This document shows positions 8,095 to 17,130 of a stretch of DNA of 64,000 bases, piece after piece. The notes beneath the pieces were generated by a model. That model did no database searches. It worked only from the letters and a program-made list of their open reading frames with translations, and had not been told where the DNA came from. Made by a program: the position numbers and the translations under genes. Origin of the DNA: BP-464 sp045805505 (GTDB lineage: Bacteria; Actinomycetota; Thermoleophilia; Solirubrobacterales; Solirubrobacteraceae); the NCBI GenBank assembly GCA_045805505.1, contig JBJMLA010000028.1, positions 26,427-90,426 on the forward strand, read 5' to 3'. Position 1 is the first letter of the stretch, and each line of letters begins with the position of its first letter.

Positions 8095-9129
8095 TCAGCG
8101 GCGCCGGAGGCGGCCGGTGAGCATCCTGAACCGGCCGCCGGAGCCGACCGTGACCATGGCCACGGCGAGGATCAGCACGACGCCGTTGGTGATCTGGCTG
8201 ACCCCGCCCGAGTAGCTCTTGGCCTGCAGGAACTGACCGAGCAGCGCGACGAAGAAGCAGCCGCCGATGGTGCAGATCAGGCTGGCCGGCCCCCCGGCCA
8301 GCGCCGCGCCACCGAGCGCCACGGCGATGATCGTCGACAGCTGGTACGGATCGCCGAGCGTGAAGTCGGGTGTCGTCAGCAGGCCGGCCAGGAAGAGCCC
8401 GGCAGCACCGTAGAGGATCGCTGCCAGCACGTAGCCGGCCATCTCGTACCAGACCACGCGCACGCCGATGATCTCGGCCGCGACGCGGTTCGTGCCCGCC
8501 GCGACATAGCTGCGCCCTACCGCCGTCGAGCGCAGGAGCAGCGCGAGCAGGACGATGATCCCGATGCCGATCACCGCCACCACGCTGAGGAACCCGACGC
8601 GCTCGCTCGTCAGCTCGACGAGCTTGGGCGCGACCTGGCCGGTGGTGGAGAACGTCGTGCCGATCCACAGGACCATCACGCCGCCGATGACGCCCGTCAT
8701 GGCCAGCGTGACGATCATCGCGTTGAGCCGCACGACGGCGACGAGGAAGCCGTTGATGAGGCCGACCAGCCCGCAGACGAGGATGACCTCGACGATCGCA
8801 CCCCCGAGACGGGAGTCCAGCCCGTTGCTCTGGTGCACGACGATGCCGGCGGCCAGCGTCATCACCGCGGGGACCGACAGGTCGATGCCACCCGACATGA
8901 TGACGAGCAGCTGCCCGGCCGCGGCGATGGCGAGCACGCCCGCCAGCGCGGTGACGAGGCTCAGCGAGTCGGTCCGGTAGACCTCCGAGGCGCTGAGCGC
9001 GGTGAGGAGCATCAGCGCGGCCAGCGCGATCCAGACCACCCGGTAGCGAGGGGCGAACCGGAAGCCGATGTCGGCGCGGCTGCGCATCGGCGCGCCCGCG
9101 GTCGGCGGGGGTTGCTCGATGGTGCTCAT
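8095..9129 (-). CDS. ABC importer permease, ribose/CUT2 type
   Basis: This is a 344-residue integral membrane protein of the RbsC/BPD_transp_2 family. Hydrophobic segments run throughout, with family signatures LLVIMSGGIDLSVPAVMTLA near residue 75 and LTTPDFTLGDPYQLSTIIAVAL in the second half. It ends in a basic cytosolic tail. ATG 9129 overlaps the stop of the ATPase-permease fusion gene (ATGA), so the two are translationally coupled. It should form the second transmembrane half of the importer together with the permease domain of that fusion. The substrate is likely the small molecule degraded by the neighbouring enzymes. Confidence 0.9.
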   Translation of the reverse strand: MSTIEQPPPTAGAPMRSRADIGFRFAPRYRVVWIALAALMLLTALSASEVYRTDSLSLVTALAGVLAIAAAGQLLVIMSGGIDLSVPAVMTLAAGIVVHQSNGLDSRLGGAIVEVILVCGLVGLINGFLVAVVRLNAMIVTLAMTGVIGGVMVLWIGTTFSTTGQVAPKLVELTSERVGFLSVVAVIGIGIIVLLALLLRSTAVGRSYVAAGTNRVAAEIIGVRVVWYEMAGYVLAAILYGAAGLFLAGLLTTPDFTLGDPYQLSTIIAVALGGAALAGGPASLICTIGGCFFVALLGQFLQAKSYSGGVSQITNGVVLILAVAMVTVGSGGRFRMLTGRLRRR

Positions 9130-11741
9130 GACCTCTCCGCGGCGTTGGCGACGCTCTCGGCGGTCCCGGGCTCACCGGGGCGCGGCAGCGCGATCTGATC
9201 CTGCGGCGCGTAGGACTCGCGGCTGCGCCAGCGCACGCTGACGCGGCGCGAGTCACCGGTGAGGCTGTAGGCGACGACGGCGAGGATGGTCAGGACGCCC
9301 GTCGCCGTATCGGCCCAGGCGCTGTTGAGCTCGAGCAGCGGCGTGACGTTGACCAGCAGGGTCAGGAAGACCGCGCCGAGGACGGCGCCCACGAACGAGC
9401 CGCGGCCACCGGTCAGCGCTGCGCCGCCCAGGAAGCACGCGGTGAACGCGGGCAGCGCGTAGGTGGAGGCGATGCCGTTCTGGCCGACCGCCACCTGGAC
9501 GGCGAGGAACAGCCCGGCGGTGACGGCGAGGACGGCACAGAAGACGTAGGCGCCGACCTTGATGCGCTCGACCTGGATGCCGGTCCGGCGCGCCGCCTCC
9601 TCCGAGAGGCCGGTGGCGCGGACCGACAGGCCTGCGGACGTCGCGCGCAGCCACATCTCGCACAGCACCGCCACCGCGACGACGCCGAGGAACGAGATCG
9701 GGATGAACCCCACCTGCTTGTTGAGCGCATCGGAGATCCCCGTGCCGACGATCCCTCCGGGCTCAGGACGCAGCAGGATGCCGATGCCGTTGAGGACGCC
9801 GAGGGTGCCGATCGTCGCGATGATCGGGCTGACGCCCAGGCCGCGGATGATGAACGCGTTGAGCAACCCGACGCCGACGCCGACGAGAAGCGCCAGCAGG
9901 ATGCCCGGGATCGACGCGACCAGCGTGTCCTGGGTCACCCAGAACGACGCGAGGATCACGCCGAGCGTCATGCTCGATCCGATGGATATGTCGAAGCCGC
10001 CGGAGATCAGCGCGCTCTGCTGGCCGAGCGCGACGACCATCAGTGGCAGGGCGATGACCAGCAGGCTGGTGAGGTTGGTGTCCTCGAGGAAGATGTCCGA
10101 GAAGCTGGCGGTGTAGCCGCCGATGATCAGCATCAGGATCACGATCACCGCGAGCGGGGTCCAGGTCGAGCCGAGGACGGACTGCACCGCCAGGGCGGGA
10201 CGGGAGCGCCCGGTGAGCTGCTCCTCCGTCGCGGCCTGCTGCTTCTTGGCGCCGCTGACGTTGACGAACGCGGAGACGATCGCCGACTCCTGGACCTGAT
10301 CGCCGACCAGCTCGGTGACGATGCGCCCGCGCGACATGACGTAGACGCGGTCGCAGAGGCCGACGAGCTCGGACGCGTCCGAGGAGTTGACCACGACCGC
10401 CACGCCGTCGTCGGCCTGGCGGCGCACCGCGCGGTAGATGTCGAGGCGGGCACGGGCGTCGACGCCCTGCGTGGGCTCGTCGACGACCAGCACCTTGGCC
10501 GGGTCGATGATCGAGCGGGCGACGACCGCCTTCTGCTGGTTGCCGCCCGAGAGCTGGGCGGCCGGCTGATACGGGGAGGCGGCGACGATGCCGAGATCCG
10601 CGGCCACCGGCTCGTAGAGCTTGCGCTGACGCGAGGCGATGATCGTCCCGATCGGTCCGAGCTCCTTGCGGGCGGCCAGCGTCGCGTTGTCCATGACGCT
10701 GAGCTCGCGGAACACCGACTCGGCCGCGCGGTCGCCGCTCTGGAAGACGATGCCGCGCTTGCGGGCCGCGGCGGGGGTCCGGAGGCTGGTGGACGTCCCC
10801 TCGATGGCGACGTCCCCGCGACCGCTGCGCAAGCCGACGAGCGTGCGGACGAACTCGTGCTGGCCGTTGCCCTCGGCGCCGGCGATGCCCACGATCTCTC
10901 CGCGGGCGGCGGTGAAGTCGACCGGGCCGAAGCCCGCGCCCCGGAAGCCCGCCGCCGACAGCACGACCGGCTCGTCGCCCGTGCGCACGGGCTTGGGCGG
11001 GAAGGCGAGGTCGGTGCGGACGCCGACCATCATCGCGACGATGTCGTCGACCTCCCAGGCCTCGCGCTCGTAGGTCCCCTGGATGCGGCCGTCGCGGATG
11101 ACCGTCAGCTGATCGGCGATCCGCTGGACCTCGTCGAGGCGGTGGGTGATGTAGAGGATCGCGGTGCCGTGCTCGAGCGCCGAGGCGATCAGGCCCTCGA
11201 GCTTGGCGATGTTGGCGGCGTCGAGCGCCGCCGTGGGCTCGTCGAGCAGGAGCACCTTCGGGCGGTGGATCATCGCCCGCACGACCTCGAGCAGCTGCTT
11301 GGAGCCCGGGCTCAGCGACGCCACCTTGGTGTCGGGGCCGAAGGAGAGGTCGTAGGGCTCCAGGAGCGCGGCCATCTCCTTGAGCTGCGTGCGGAAGCCC
11401 AGCGGCTTGACGCCGTGATGGGACAGCAGGACGTTCTCGGCCACGCTCAGCCCGGGCACGAGCGACGTGTCCTGGTAGGCGGTCAGCAGGCCGAGGCGAC
11501 GGGCCGCCACCGGCGTCGCGCGGGTCAGCTCCTCGCCGCCGATGTGGACGGTGCCCTCGTCGGCGCGCAGCGCGCCGCAGGCGACCTTGATCAGCGTCGA
11601 CTTGCCGGCGCCGTTCTCCCCGACCAGCGCGTGGACCTCGCCCTGCTTGCAGATCAGCGAGGCGTCCGCGAGCGCCTTGACGCCCGGGAAGGACTTCGAG
11701 ACGCCGTCGAGGCGCAGCGCGATGCCGTCGTCCGCGCTCAT
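9126..11741 (-). CDS. ABC importer ATPase-permease fusion (RbsA-RbsC type)
   Basis: One 871-residue polypeptide joins a double ATPase to a permease. ABC1 has Walker A GENGAGKST (41-49), signature LSPGSKQ (143-149) and Walker B VLLLDEP (163-169). ABC2 has the degenerate P-loop typical of sugar-type ATPases (GAEGNGQHE, 288-296), signature LSGGNQQ (398-404) and VLVVDEP (417-423). From about residue 525 an RbsC-type permease follows, with SALISGGFDISIGSSMTLG. In most CUT2 systems these are separate proteins. ATG 11741 overlaps the CoA-synthetase stop. Codons read through without a gap, so the fusion looks real rather than an assembly slip. Confidence 0.92.
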   Translation of the reverse strand: MSADDGIALRLDGVSKSFPGVKALADASLICKQGEVHALVGENGAGKSTLIKVACGALRADEGTVHIGGEELTRATPVAARRLGLLTAYQDTSLVPGLSVAENVLLSHHGVKPLGFRTQLKEMAALLEPYDLSFGPDTKVASLSPGSKQLLEVVRAMIHRPKVLLLDEPTAALDAANIAKLEGLIASALEHGTAILYITHRLDEVQRIADQLTVIRDGRIQGTYEREAWEVDDIVAMMVGVRTDLAFPPKPVRTGDEPVVLSAAGFRGAGFGPVDFTAARGEIVGIAGAEGNGQHEFVRTLVGLRSGRGDVAIEGTSTSLRTPAAARKRGIVFQSGDRAAESVFRELSVMDNATLAARKELGPIGTIIASRQRKLYEPVAADLGIVAASPYQPAAQLSGGNQQKAVVARSIIDPAKVLVVDEPTQGVDARARLDIYRAVRRQADDGVAVVVNSSDASELVGLCDRVYVMSRGRIVTELVGDQVQESAIVSAFVNVSGAKKQQAATEEQLTGRSRPALAVQSVLGSTWTPLAVIVILMLIIGGYTASFSDIFLEDTNLTSLLVIALPLMVVALGQQSALISGGFDISIGSSMTLGVILASFWVTQDTLVASIPGILLALLVGVGVGLLNAFIIRGLGVSPIIATIGTLGVLNGIGILLRPEPGGIVGTGISDALNKQVGFIPISFLGVVAVAVLCEMWLRATSAGLSVRATGLSEEAARRTGIQVERIKVGAYVFCAVLAVTAGLFLAVQVAVGQNGIASTYALPAFTACFLGGAALTGGRGSFVGAVLGAVFLTLLVNVTPLLELNSAWADTATGVLTILAVVAYSLTGDSRRVSVRWRSRESYAPQDQIALPRPGEPGTAESVANAAERS

Positions 11742-13354
11742 GCCCCGCGCTCCCGCAGAAGCTGCAGGACGACGTGCTTGCGCACCTTTCCGGAGGGCGT
11801 GCGGGGCAGCTCGGGCAAGGCGCCGATTGTCGCGGGCGTCTTCTGGCTCGCGAGGTGTTGCGCGCGAAGAAACCGAAGAATGGCGGGGGTATCGAGCCGG
11901 TGCCCGGGGCGCAGGACCACGGCGGCCGCCACGACCTCTCCGAGCCGCTCGTCGGGCCACGGCACGACGGCCGCGTCGAGCACGCTCTCGTGCTGCAGAA
12001 GCAGCTCCTCGATCTCGCGCGCGCTGAGCTTCTCGCCGCCGCGGTTGACGATGTCCTTGAGCCGGCCCGTGACCCGGACGCACCCCGCCCCGTCGATCAG
12101 ACCGACGTCGCCGGAGTAGACCCAGCCCTCCTCGTCGAGCACGTCGGCGTTGAGCGCGGCATCGACGTAGCCATCCATCCGCTCGGGCCCGCGGATCCGC
12201 AGCTCGCCCTGCTCGCCCGCGGGCAGCGGCCGGTGGGCGTCGTCGACGGCCTGCACCTCGATGCCCTCCCCCGGGCGCCCGTCGGTGTGCGCGCGCTGCT
12301 CGAGCGGGTCGGTGGTGTGGGAGAAGGTCGCGCTCGGGAACTCCGTCATCCCCCACGAACGATGCGCGACGATCCCCACCGCCTCCGCCGCCTCGATCAG
12401 CGCCGGCGGGACGGGCGCGCCGCCGCAGCAGAACTGGCGCAGCCCCGGGCGCCCGCCGCGCGCGGCGTAGACGTCGACGACGCCCTGCAGGAACGGTGTG
12501 GCGCCGGCCATGTAGGTCCCGCCATCGCGCTCGATCACCTCGACGCAGGCCTCGGCGTCCCAGCGGTCGAGCAGCAGGACCCGCGCGCCCGTCAGGCACG
12601 GAACGAGCAGGCCCTGCAGGACGCCCGTGATGTGCGGCAGCGGCGAGGCCATCACCATCGTCTCGCGGTAGGTCAGCCCCCATTCGCGCTGCATCGAACC
12701 CGCCTCGTGCAGCAGGGCGGCCCCGCTGTGGATGACGCCCTTGGGGTCGGCGGTCGTTCCCGACGTGTAGAGCACGAGTGCCGGAGCCTCGGCCGCGGCC
12801 GGCTGTGCCTCGGCGGGCAGCGGCCGCTCGTCGGCCGCGGTGGCGAGCGGGGTCCAGCCGGCGGGCGCGCCGGCGCCGAAGGCCAGCCGCAGCGCGGGTT
12901 CGTGACCGGCCAGCGCGAGCGCGCGGTCGAGCTCCTCGCACTGTGCGCGGCCCCGCACGTCGACGGCGCCGACGAGCGCCTGCGGGCGCAGCTGGCCGAG
13001 GATGAAGGCGAACTCGCGCTCGCGGTAGATCGGCACGACCGGGTTGCTGACCGCGCCGATCCGCCAGATCGCCATGGCCAGGGCGATGGCCGCGACGTCG
13101 TTGGGCAGCGTCCAGCAGACGATGTCACCGCGGCCGAGCCCGGCGTCGAGCAGCTGCCAGGAGATCGCGTCGGCGTGATCGCGCAGCTCGCCGAAGGTGT
13201 GCCGGCGGCCGCCGGCAATGACCGCGACGTCGCCGGGCCGACGCGCCGCGGCGTGCTCGAGCACCCAGCCGATCTGCTGGCGGGTGCGCAGGCCGGCGGC
13301 CTCGTAGCCGGCCACCAGCGCCGGCGGCATCGGCGGCGCCGTCGGCTTCAGCAC
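11738..13354 (-). CDS. AMP-forming acyl-CoA synthetase
   Basis: This 538-residue ANL-superfamily ligase activates a carboxylic acid as acyl-AMP and then acyl-CoA. The P-loop is LVLYTSGTTADPKGVIHSG (near 195). Further motifs are GWVYSGDVGLID, GRLKDIVNRGGEKLSAREIE and the terminal catalytic Lys in TPSGKVRKHV. GTG 13354 follows the upstream oxidoreductase by 4 nt, and the stop overlaps the transporter gene. It is closely similar in layout to the synthetase at 21292-22959. Chain-length or ring specificity cannot be told. Confidence 0.9.
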   Translation of the reverse strand: MLKPTAPPMPPALVAGYEAAGLRTRQQIGWVLEHAAARRPGDVAVIAGGRRHTFGELRDHADAISWQLLDAGLGRGDIVCWTLPNDVAAIALAMAIWRIGAVSNPVVPIYREREFAFILGQLRPQALVGAVDVRGRAQCEELDRALALAGHEPALRLAFGAGAPAGWTPLATAADERPLPAEAQPAAAEAPALVLYTSGTTADPKGVIHSGAALLHEAGSMQREWGLTYRETMVMASPLPHITGVLQGLLVPCLTGARVLLLDRWDAEACVEVIERDGGTYMAGATPFLQGVVDVYAARGGRPGLRQFCCGGAPVPPALIEAAEAVGIVAHRSWGMTEFPSATFSHTTDPLEQRAHTDGRPGEGIEVQAVDDAHRPLPAGEQGELRIRGPERMDGYVDAALNADVLDEEGWVYSGDVGLIDGAGCVRVTGRLKDIVNRGGEKLSAREIEELLLQHESVLDAAVVPWPDERLGEVVAAAVVLRPGHRLDTPAILRFLRAQHLASQKTPATIGALPELPRTPSGKVRKHVVLQLLRERGA

Positions 13355-13358
13355 CCGG

Positions 13359-14591
13359 TCACCGGATGTGGGGCAGGATCTCGGCGAAGAGATCGAGCTG
13401 GCGCCGCTGGTCCTCCATCGGCATCGTCCCCTGTGCGAAGAACGTCCAGACGAGCCAGTCGAGGTTGCCGTCGGCGTGCACGCGCGAGAGGTCGACCATC
13501 TTCTCCTTGACCTGGTCGACCGTGCCGACGATCGCGTGCCCCATGTCGATCATCCGCTGGGTGCACTCCTCCTCGTCCTTGAAGCGGATCATCTCGCCGA
13601 CCGGATCCTCGGGGGTGCGGAACGCCTCGGTCGCCCCGCCGAACAGCTCGAAGTAGTTGTGCCACTCATAGCCCGCGGTGCGCACCGCGATGTCGAAGGC
13701 CTCCTCGTAGCTGTCGCCCAGCGCGATGCAGCGGACGGCCCCGACGTGCTCGCCGAGGCCGAAGGTGTTCCCGTGCTCGGAGGCGACCTCCTGGTACTGG
13801 CGCGCGGCGGCGAGGAAGTTGTCCCTGCGGCCCTCGGTGATGATCGCGGTGAAGCCGTGCTTGGCGGCGTTGATGAGCGTGGCCGGCGAGCCGTTGTAGG
13901 GCAGGAAGACGTCCGGATAGGGATCCTGGAACGGCCGCGGGATCGCGCCGATCTTCTTGATCACGCCGTCGTCGTCGATCTCACCGTCGGCGCCGAAGCG
14001 GCGCATCCACTCGGGAGCCGCCCAGCCCTCGATGCCCTCCTTCGGGAACGGGACCTCGTAGTGCTTGCCCTGGTAGTCGAAGACGTCGTTGGTCCACGCC
14101 TTGAGCAGCACCTCGAGGTGCTCCTCGAAGATCTCGCGGTTCTGCTTGTCCGATTCCTCGCTGGCCCACGACGTGACGTTGTTGCGCTGGCTGAGGACCT
14201 GCAGCCAGCGCTTCTGGTAGCCCCGAGCGAAGCAGACGCCGACCCGGCCGGGGTAGAGCTGGTCGAACAGCGCGACGTCCTCGGCGGTGCGGATCGGGTC
14301 GTCGGCGGTCAGGACGATCGAGGTCGGGATGAACTTCAGCCGCTCGGTGATCGCCGCGAGGTGGGCGAACATCAGCAGCGGGTTGGGGTTGGCCTCGCCG
14401 CCCTCGGTGTGGAAGTGGTGCTCGGTCGTCGCGAACGCGTCGTAGCCCATCTCGTCGAGCTTGCGCACGAGGCTGCGCAGCTCCTCGAGCATCATCTGGT
14501 AGCGCTCCGTATTGCGGCCGATGGGCCGAAGGCGCTCCCGCTCCTCGACGGTCGCGGGGATGGTCGGCATGGCGAAGACGTTGACGCGCAC
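13359..14591 (-). CDS. luciferase-like (LLM) flavin-dependent monooxygenase
   Basis: This 410-residue protein has the bacterial-luciferase TIM-barrel fold. Indicators are MGYDAFATTEHHFHTEGGEANPNP near 50-70, LKFIPTSIVLTADDPIRTAEDVALFDQL, and VGVCFARGYQKRWL where phosphate-binding residues usually lie. It is longer than the F420-type LLMs in this window and fits the FMNH2-dependent monooxygenase branch. The start is GTG 14591 with AGGAG seven bases upstream. It heads an operon with CoA synthetase, ABC fusion and permease, which suggests an early oxygenation of the imported compound. Confidence 0.83.
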   Translation of the reverse strand: MRVNVFAMPTIPATVEERERLRPIGRNTERYQMMLEELRSLVRKLDEMGYDAFATTEHHFHTEGGEANPNPLLMFAHLAAITERLKFIPTSIVLTADDPIRTAEDVALFDQLYPGRVGVCFARGYQKRWLQVLSQRNNVTSWASEESDKQNREIFEEHLEVLLKAWTNDVFDYQGKHYEVPFPKEGIEGWAAPEWMRRFGADGEIDDDGVIKKIGAIPRPFQDPYPDVFLPYNGSPATLINAAKHGFTAIITEGRRDNFLAAARQYQEVASEHGNTFGLGEHVGAVRCIALGDSYEEAFDIAVRTAGYEWHNYFELFGGATEAFRTPEDPVGEMIRFKDEEECTQRMIDMGHAIVGTVDQVKEKMVDLSRVHADGNLDWLVWTFFAQGTMPMEDQRRQLDLFAEILPHIR

Positions 14592-14627
14592 GGACGCTCC
14601 TAGGGCAGCGAGGGACGGGGAGAGAAG

Positions 14628-14633
14628 AGTATC
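14628..14633 (-). promoter_or_regulatory. putative -10 hexamer GATACT upstream of the LLM operon
   Basis: Read on the minus strand, GATACT lies 36 nt before GTG 14591, leaving room for a short leader that carries the AGGAG ribosome site. The same hexamer occurs before the genes starting at 17058 and 27344 (minus) and inside the palindrome before 27476 (plus). It fits the actinobacterial -10 pattern TANNNT when read as TACTCT. No clear -35 is seen. Confidence 0.35.
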
Positions 14634-14679
14634 CTGAAATACCGCTCAGCGCGCAAACGCCGAGCCCCACAACGCAAAG

Positions 14680-14715
14680 CGGGCCCCTCCCGTCCCGGAG
14701 GACAGGAGGAGCCCG
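14680..14715 (-). terminator. strong hairpin terminator after the substrate-binding protein gene
   Basis: On the minus strand a 16-bp stem with a 4-base loop (TCCG) forms. The left arm is CGGGCTCCTCCTGTCC and the right arm GGACGGGAGGGGCCCG, with only G-T wobbles as imperfections. CTTTGCGTTGTG follows, so the U-tract is weak. It lies about 40 bp beyond the receptor stop codon and separates the highly expressed receptor from the next operon. Confidence 0.75.
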
Positions 14716-14724
14716 AGGTGCGTC

Positions 14725-14746
14725 CGCCCGGCGCCACCGCCGGGCG
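14725..14746 (-). terminator. second GC-rich hairpin directly after the receptor stop codon
   Basis: A perfect 9-bp inverted repeat (CGCCCGGCG / CGCCGGGCG) with a 4-base loop sits between the stop codon at 14755 and the longer hairpin at 14680-14715. Without a U-tract it may be a transcript-end stabiliser rather than a terminator. Confidence 0.5.
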
Positions 14747-14754
14747 AGGCTTGA

Positions 14755-16065
14755 TCAGCCTGCGGCCTCGAAGGCCGGCAGGAGGACCTCCTCCGGGAGG
14801 CCCATGCCGAAGTTGGCCCCGGCGGGGAACTTCGGGTTGTAGTACGGCTTGACGTCGGCGACCGGGATGATCGGCTCCGGGAGCACGACGTCGGGCTCCA
14901 CCGTCTCGCCCGACTTGGCCTTGACGGCACCGTGGAGCGTCACCGCACCGAGCGTGATCTGGCTCGCGGCGATGAACGACTTGAACTCGTGCTTGGTGCC
15001 CTGTGCGTCGGCCCAGGCCTTGTAGGCGCCCATCGTCTGGGAGCCACCGATCTGGGTCGGCGGGGTCAGGCCCAGCTTGATGAACTTGTCGAAGAACGCC
15101 ACCGGCGTGTAGTCGTAGATCAGCGCGTCCGGCAGGCCCTTGGCGGCGAGTGCCGCTGCGGCCTGCGCCTCACCCTGAGGCGTCCAGTTGGTCGCGCCCT
15201 TGACGACGAGGTTGGCCCCTTCGGACTTGATCTCGTCCTCGGCGCACGGCTGCCACTGGGCGGCGTACGCGTTGCCCTCGGGACCGCTGTACATGGCGAT
15301 GTTCTTGCCGCCTTCCTTGACGGCGAGCGCCACCAGGTCCTTGCCGTACTGGCAGAGGTCGACGTGCGTGAAGCCGGCGAGGTCGGACCCGTCGAACTTC
15401 GAGTCCGGGCCCTGGGTGTTGGCCCACACCGTGATGTCCTTGGCGGCGGCCTGCTTGATGACCGGCAGCATCACCGGACCGAGGTCGAATGTGCCGACGA
15501 TCACGTCAGCGCCCTGGCTGATGTGGCTGCGGAAGTTCGACAGCGCGGCCTTCACGTCGAAGTTGGCCTGCGTGAAGCTGATCGACTTCACCGCGGGCTC
15601 GCGGATGGACATCAGGATGTAGATCGCGCGCAGCGAGCTGTGGTACGGGTTGTTGATGTCCTCGCTCTCGGCGACGTCGAGCGTCGCGTCGGGCTTGCCG
15701 AGGTCGCACTTGGCCTGGCCGAGGCACTCCTTGATCTTGGCGATCTCGTCAGCCGTGACCGGCTTGGCCATGATGCCGTAGGCCTCCTGGGCCAGCGGCG
15801 GAAGATCCTTGACCGTGACGCCGCCACCGAACGCGTCGTCCATCAGCGCCTGGATCTGCTCGTCCGTCGCGGGTTCGACGGCGGTGCTGCCACCGGTGTC
15901 CCCGGAGGTCGAGGTCGTCGACGCGGTGGTCGACGCCGTGCTGGAGCTGCCGCTGTCGCTGCTGCTGTTGTCGTCACTGCCGCAGGCCGTGACGCCGAAC
16001 GCGAGCGCACACAGCACCGCTGTGAGCGACAAGATCCGGCGGGCCCTCAAACCGTCATGCTGCAT
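14755..16065 (-). CDS. ABC importer substrate-binding lipoprotein
   Basis: This 436-residue protein has a lipoprotein signal peptide ending in the lipobox VTAC (FGVTACGSDD), then a Ser/Thr-rich linker of about 40 residues (SSSTASTTASTTSTSGD) and a periplasmic-binding-protein type 1-like domain. ATG 16065 is preferred over TTG 16071 because GGAGGAG lies 8 nt before it. It is the obvious receptor for the ribose-type ATPase/permease genes 9126-11741 and 8095-9129, although the LLM-synthetase genes and two hairpins lie between. Ligand unknown. Confidence 0.87.
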   Translation of the reverse strand: MQHDGLRARRILSLTAVLCALAFGVTACGSDDNSSSDSGSSSTASTTASTTSTSGDTGGSTAVEPATDEQIQALMDDAFGGGVTVKDLPPLAQEAYGIMAKPVTADEIAKIKECLGQAKCDLGKPDATLDVAESEDINNPYHSSLRAIYILMSIREPAVKSISFTQANFDVKAALSNFRSHISQGADVIVGTFDLGPVMLPVIKQAAAKDITVWANTQGPDSKFDGSDLAGFTHVDLCQYGKDLVALAVKEGGKNIAMYSGPEGNAYAAQWQPCAEDEIKSEGANLVVKGATNWTPQGEAQAAAALAAKGLPDALIYDYTPVAFFDKFIKLGLTPPTQIGGSQTMGAYKAWADAQGTKHEFKSFIAASQITLGAVTLHGAVKAKSGETVEPDVVLPEPIIPVADVKPYYNPKFPAGANFGMGLPEEVLLPAFEAAG

Positions 16066-16191
16066 GAGCAATGCTCCTCCTCGTGTGGGGATCGGCCCAT
16101 CGGGCCGATCGTGAGTGTCACTGGCGCTGCGACCGCGATGGCGCGGCGGAGCCGGGGAAACCCGCCGTTCGTCGGGTCCACATTTCTGGTG

Positions 16192-17058
16192 TCAGAGGCG
16201 CGAGACGACACGGGTCGCGTAGTCCTCCAGCGAGCCGAGCATCGCGTCGAGTCCGTGGTCGGAGTTCGTGCGGCCTTCGGGCTTCCAGGGATGGGTCCAC
16301 ATCGCGGTCACGCCGAGGGCGTCGAAGCGCTCGCAGTCCTCGAGCGTCGGCGAGCGATCCAGCGAGATGAAGATCTGAAACGGCCGGTCGTCGGTGCCCT
16401 CCTCGCGGCGGTACTCGTGGATGCGCTCGACGAGTGCGGCCGCCTCGTCGGCGGGGTACCAGTTGGCCCCGAGCCAGCCGTCCATGCCGCGTGCGCACCG
16501 GCGCATCGCGATCTCGGAGTCGCCGCCGCCGAGGATCGGGATGTCGCGCTTGGGCGCGGGCAGGCAGCGGAACGGCGCGTAGTCGTAGTGCTCGCCGTGA
16601 TGGTCGACCCAGTCGCCGGTCCAGATCTCGCGGATCAGGCCGACGAGCTCGTCGTGGCGGCGCCCGCGCGTGTGGAAGTCCTGGCCGGTGTGCTCGCACT
16701 CCTCCTTCATCCAGCCGACGGCCATGCCGAAGTCCACGCGGTAGTCCGACATGATCGCCGCGGTCGCCACCGCCTTGGCGACGAGCACGGGCGGGCGCGC
16801 CAGCGCGAGGTAGACGGCGCTGAGGTAGCGCAGCTTCGTCGTCGCGCCGGCCAGCGCGGCGACCGTCACCCACGGGTCCGGCCACGGCGACGTCGACGGC
16901 AGCCCGTCGGTCGCGTACGGGTAGGTCGAGCCCAGGTCCTGCGGATAGAGCAGGTGGTCGTGCACCGTGAGCCCGTGGTAGCCCAGCTCCTCCGCGCGCA
17001 CGGCCAGCGGCGTGAGATGCTCGGGCTCGACGAACACCGAGTGGATGTAGATCTTCAT
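16192..17058 (-). CDS. LLM-class oxidoreductase, probably F420-dependent
   Basis: This 288-residue luciferase-like protein starts at ATG 17058. It shows LAVRAEELGYHGLTVHDHLL (residues 19-38), VDFGMAVGWMKEECEHTGQD where the flavin phosphate loop lies, and DIPILGGGDSEIAMRRCARG. Size and motifs match the F420-dependent actinobacterial LLM group. It is divergent from a crotonase pair across a 72-bp promoter region. Likely role: hydride transfer to or from a cyclic ketone or alcohol, or F420-linked reduction; this is inference. Confidence 0.82.
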   Translation of the reverse strand: MKIYIHSVFVEPEHLTPLAVRAEELGYHGLTVHDHLLYPQDLGSTYPYATDGLPSTSPWPDPWVTVAALAGATTKLRYLSAVYLALARPPVLVAKAVATAAIMSDYRVDFGMAVGWMKEECEHTGQDFHTRGRRHDELVGLIREIWTGDWVDHHGEHYDYAPFRCLPAPKRDIPILGGGDSEIAMRRCARGMDGWLGANWYPADEAAALVERIHEYRREEGTDDRPFQIFISLDRSPTLEDCERFDALGVTAMWTHPWKPEGRTNSDHGLDAMLGSLEDYATRVVSRL

Positions 17059-17098
17059 GGGCAGCGTCCTTCCAGGCCGGATCGCCCCTCGGGACGAA

Positions 17099-17121
17099 TT
17101 GACAAGAAAAGTATCCTCTTC
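17099..17121. promoter_or_regulatory. divergent promoter region with near-palindrome
   Basis: The 72-bp spacer between genes starting at 17058 (minus) and 17131 (plus) is locally AT-rich. It has TTGACA at 17099-17104, a plausible plus-strand -35, and AGTATC at 17110-17115, which reads GATACT on the minus strand. AGAAAAG and CTCTTCT flank TATC as a 6-of-7 inverted repeat, suggesting an operator as well as a promoter. Confidence 0.35.
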
Positions 17122-17130
17122 TCCGCGCCA

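Noticed and set aside
11742..12941. Upstream extension of the ATPase-permease frame
   Set aside because: It overlaps the CoA synthetase in another frame and reads as Arg/Ala noise. The protein starts at ATG 11741, where the ABC domain begins.
14932..17130. Plus-strand frame upstream of the crotonase at 17131
   Set aside because: It is antisense to the receptor and LLM genes and has no recognisable domain. Only the part from ATG 17131 is a real protein.
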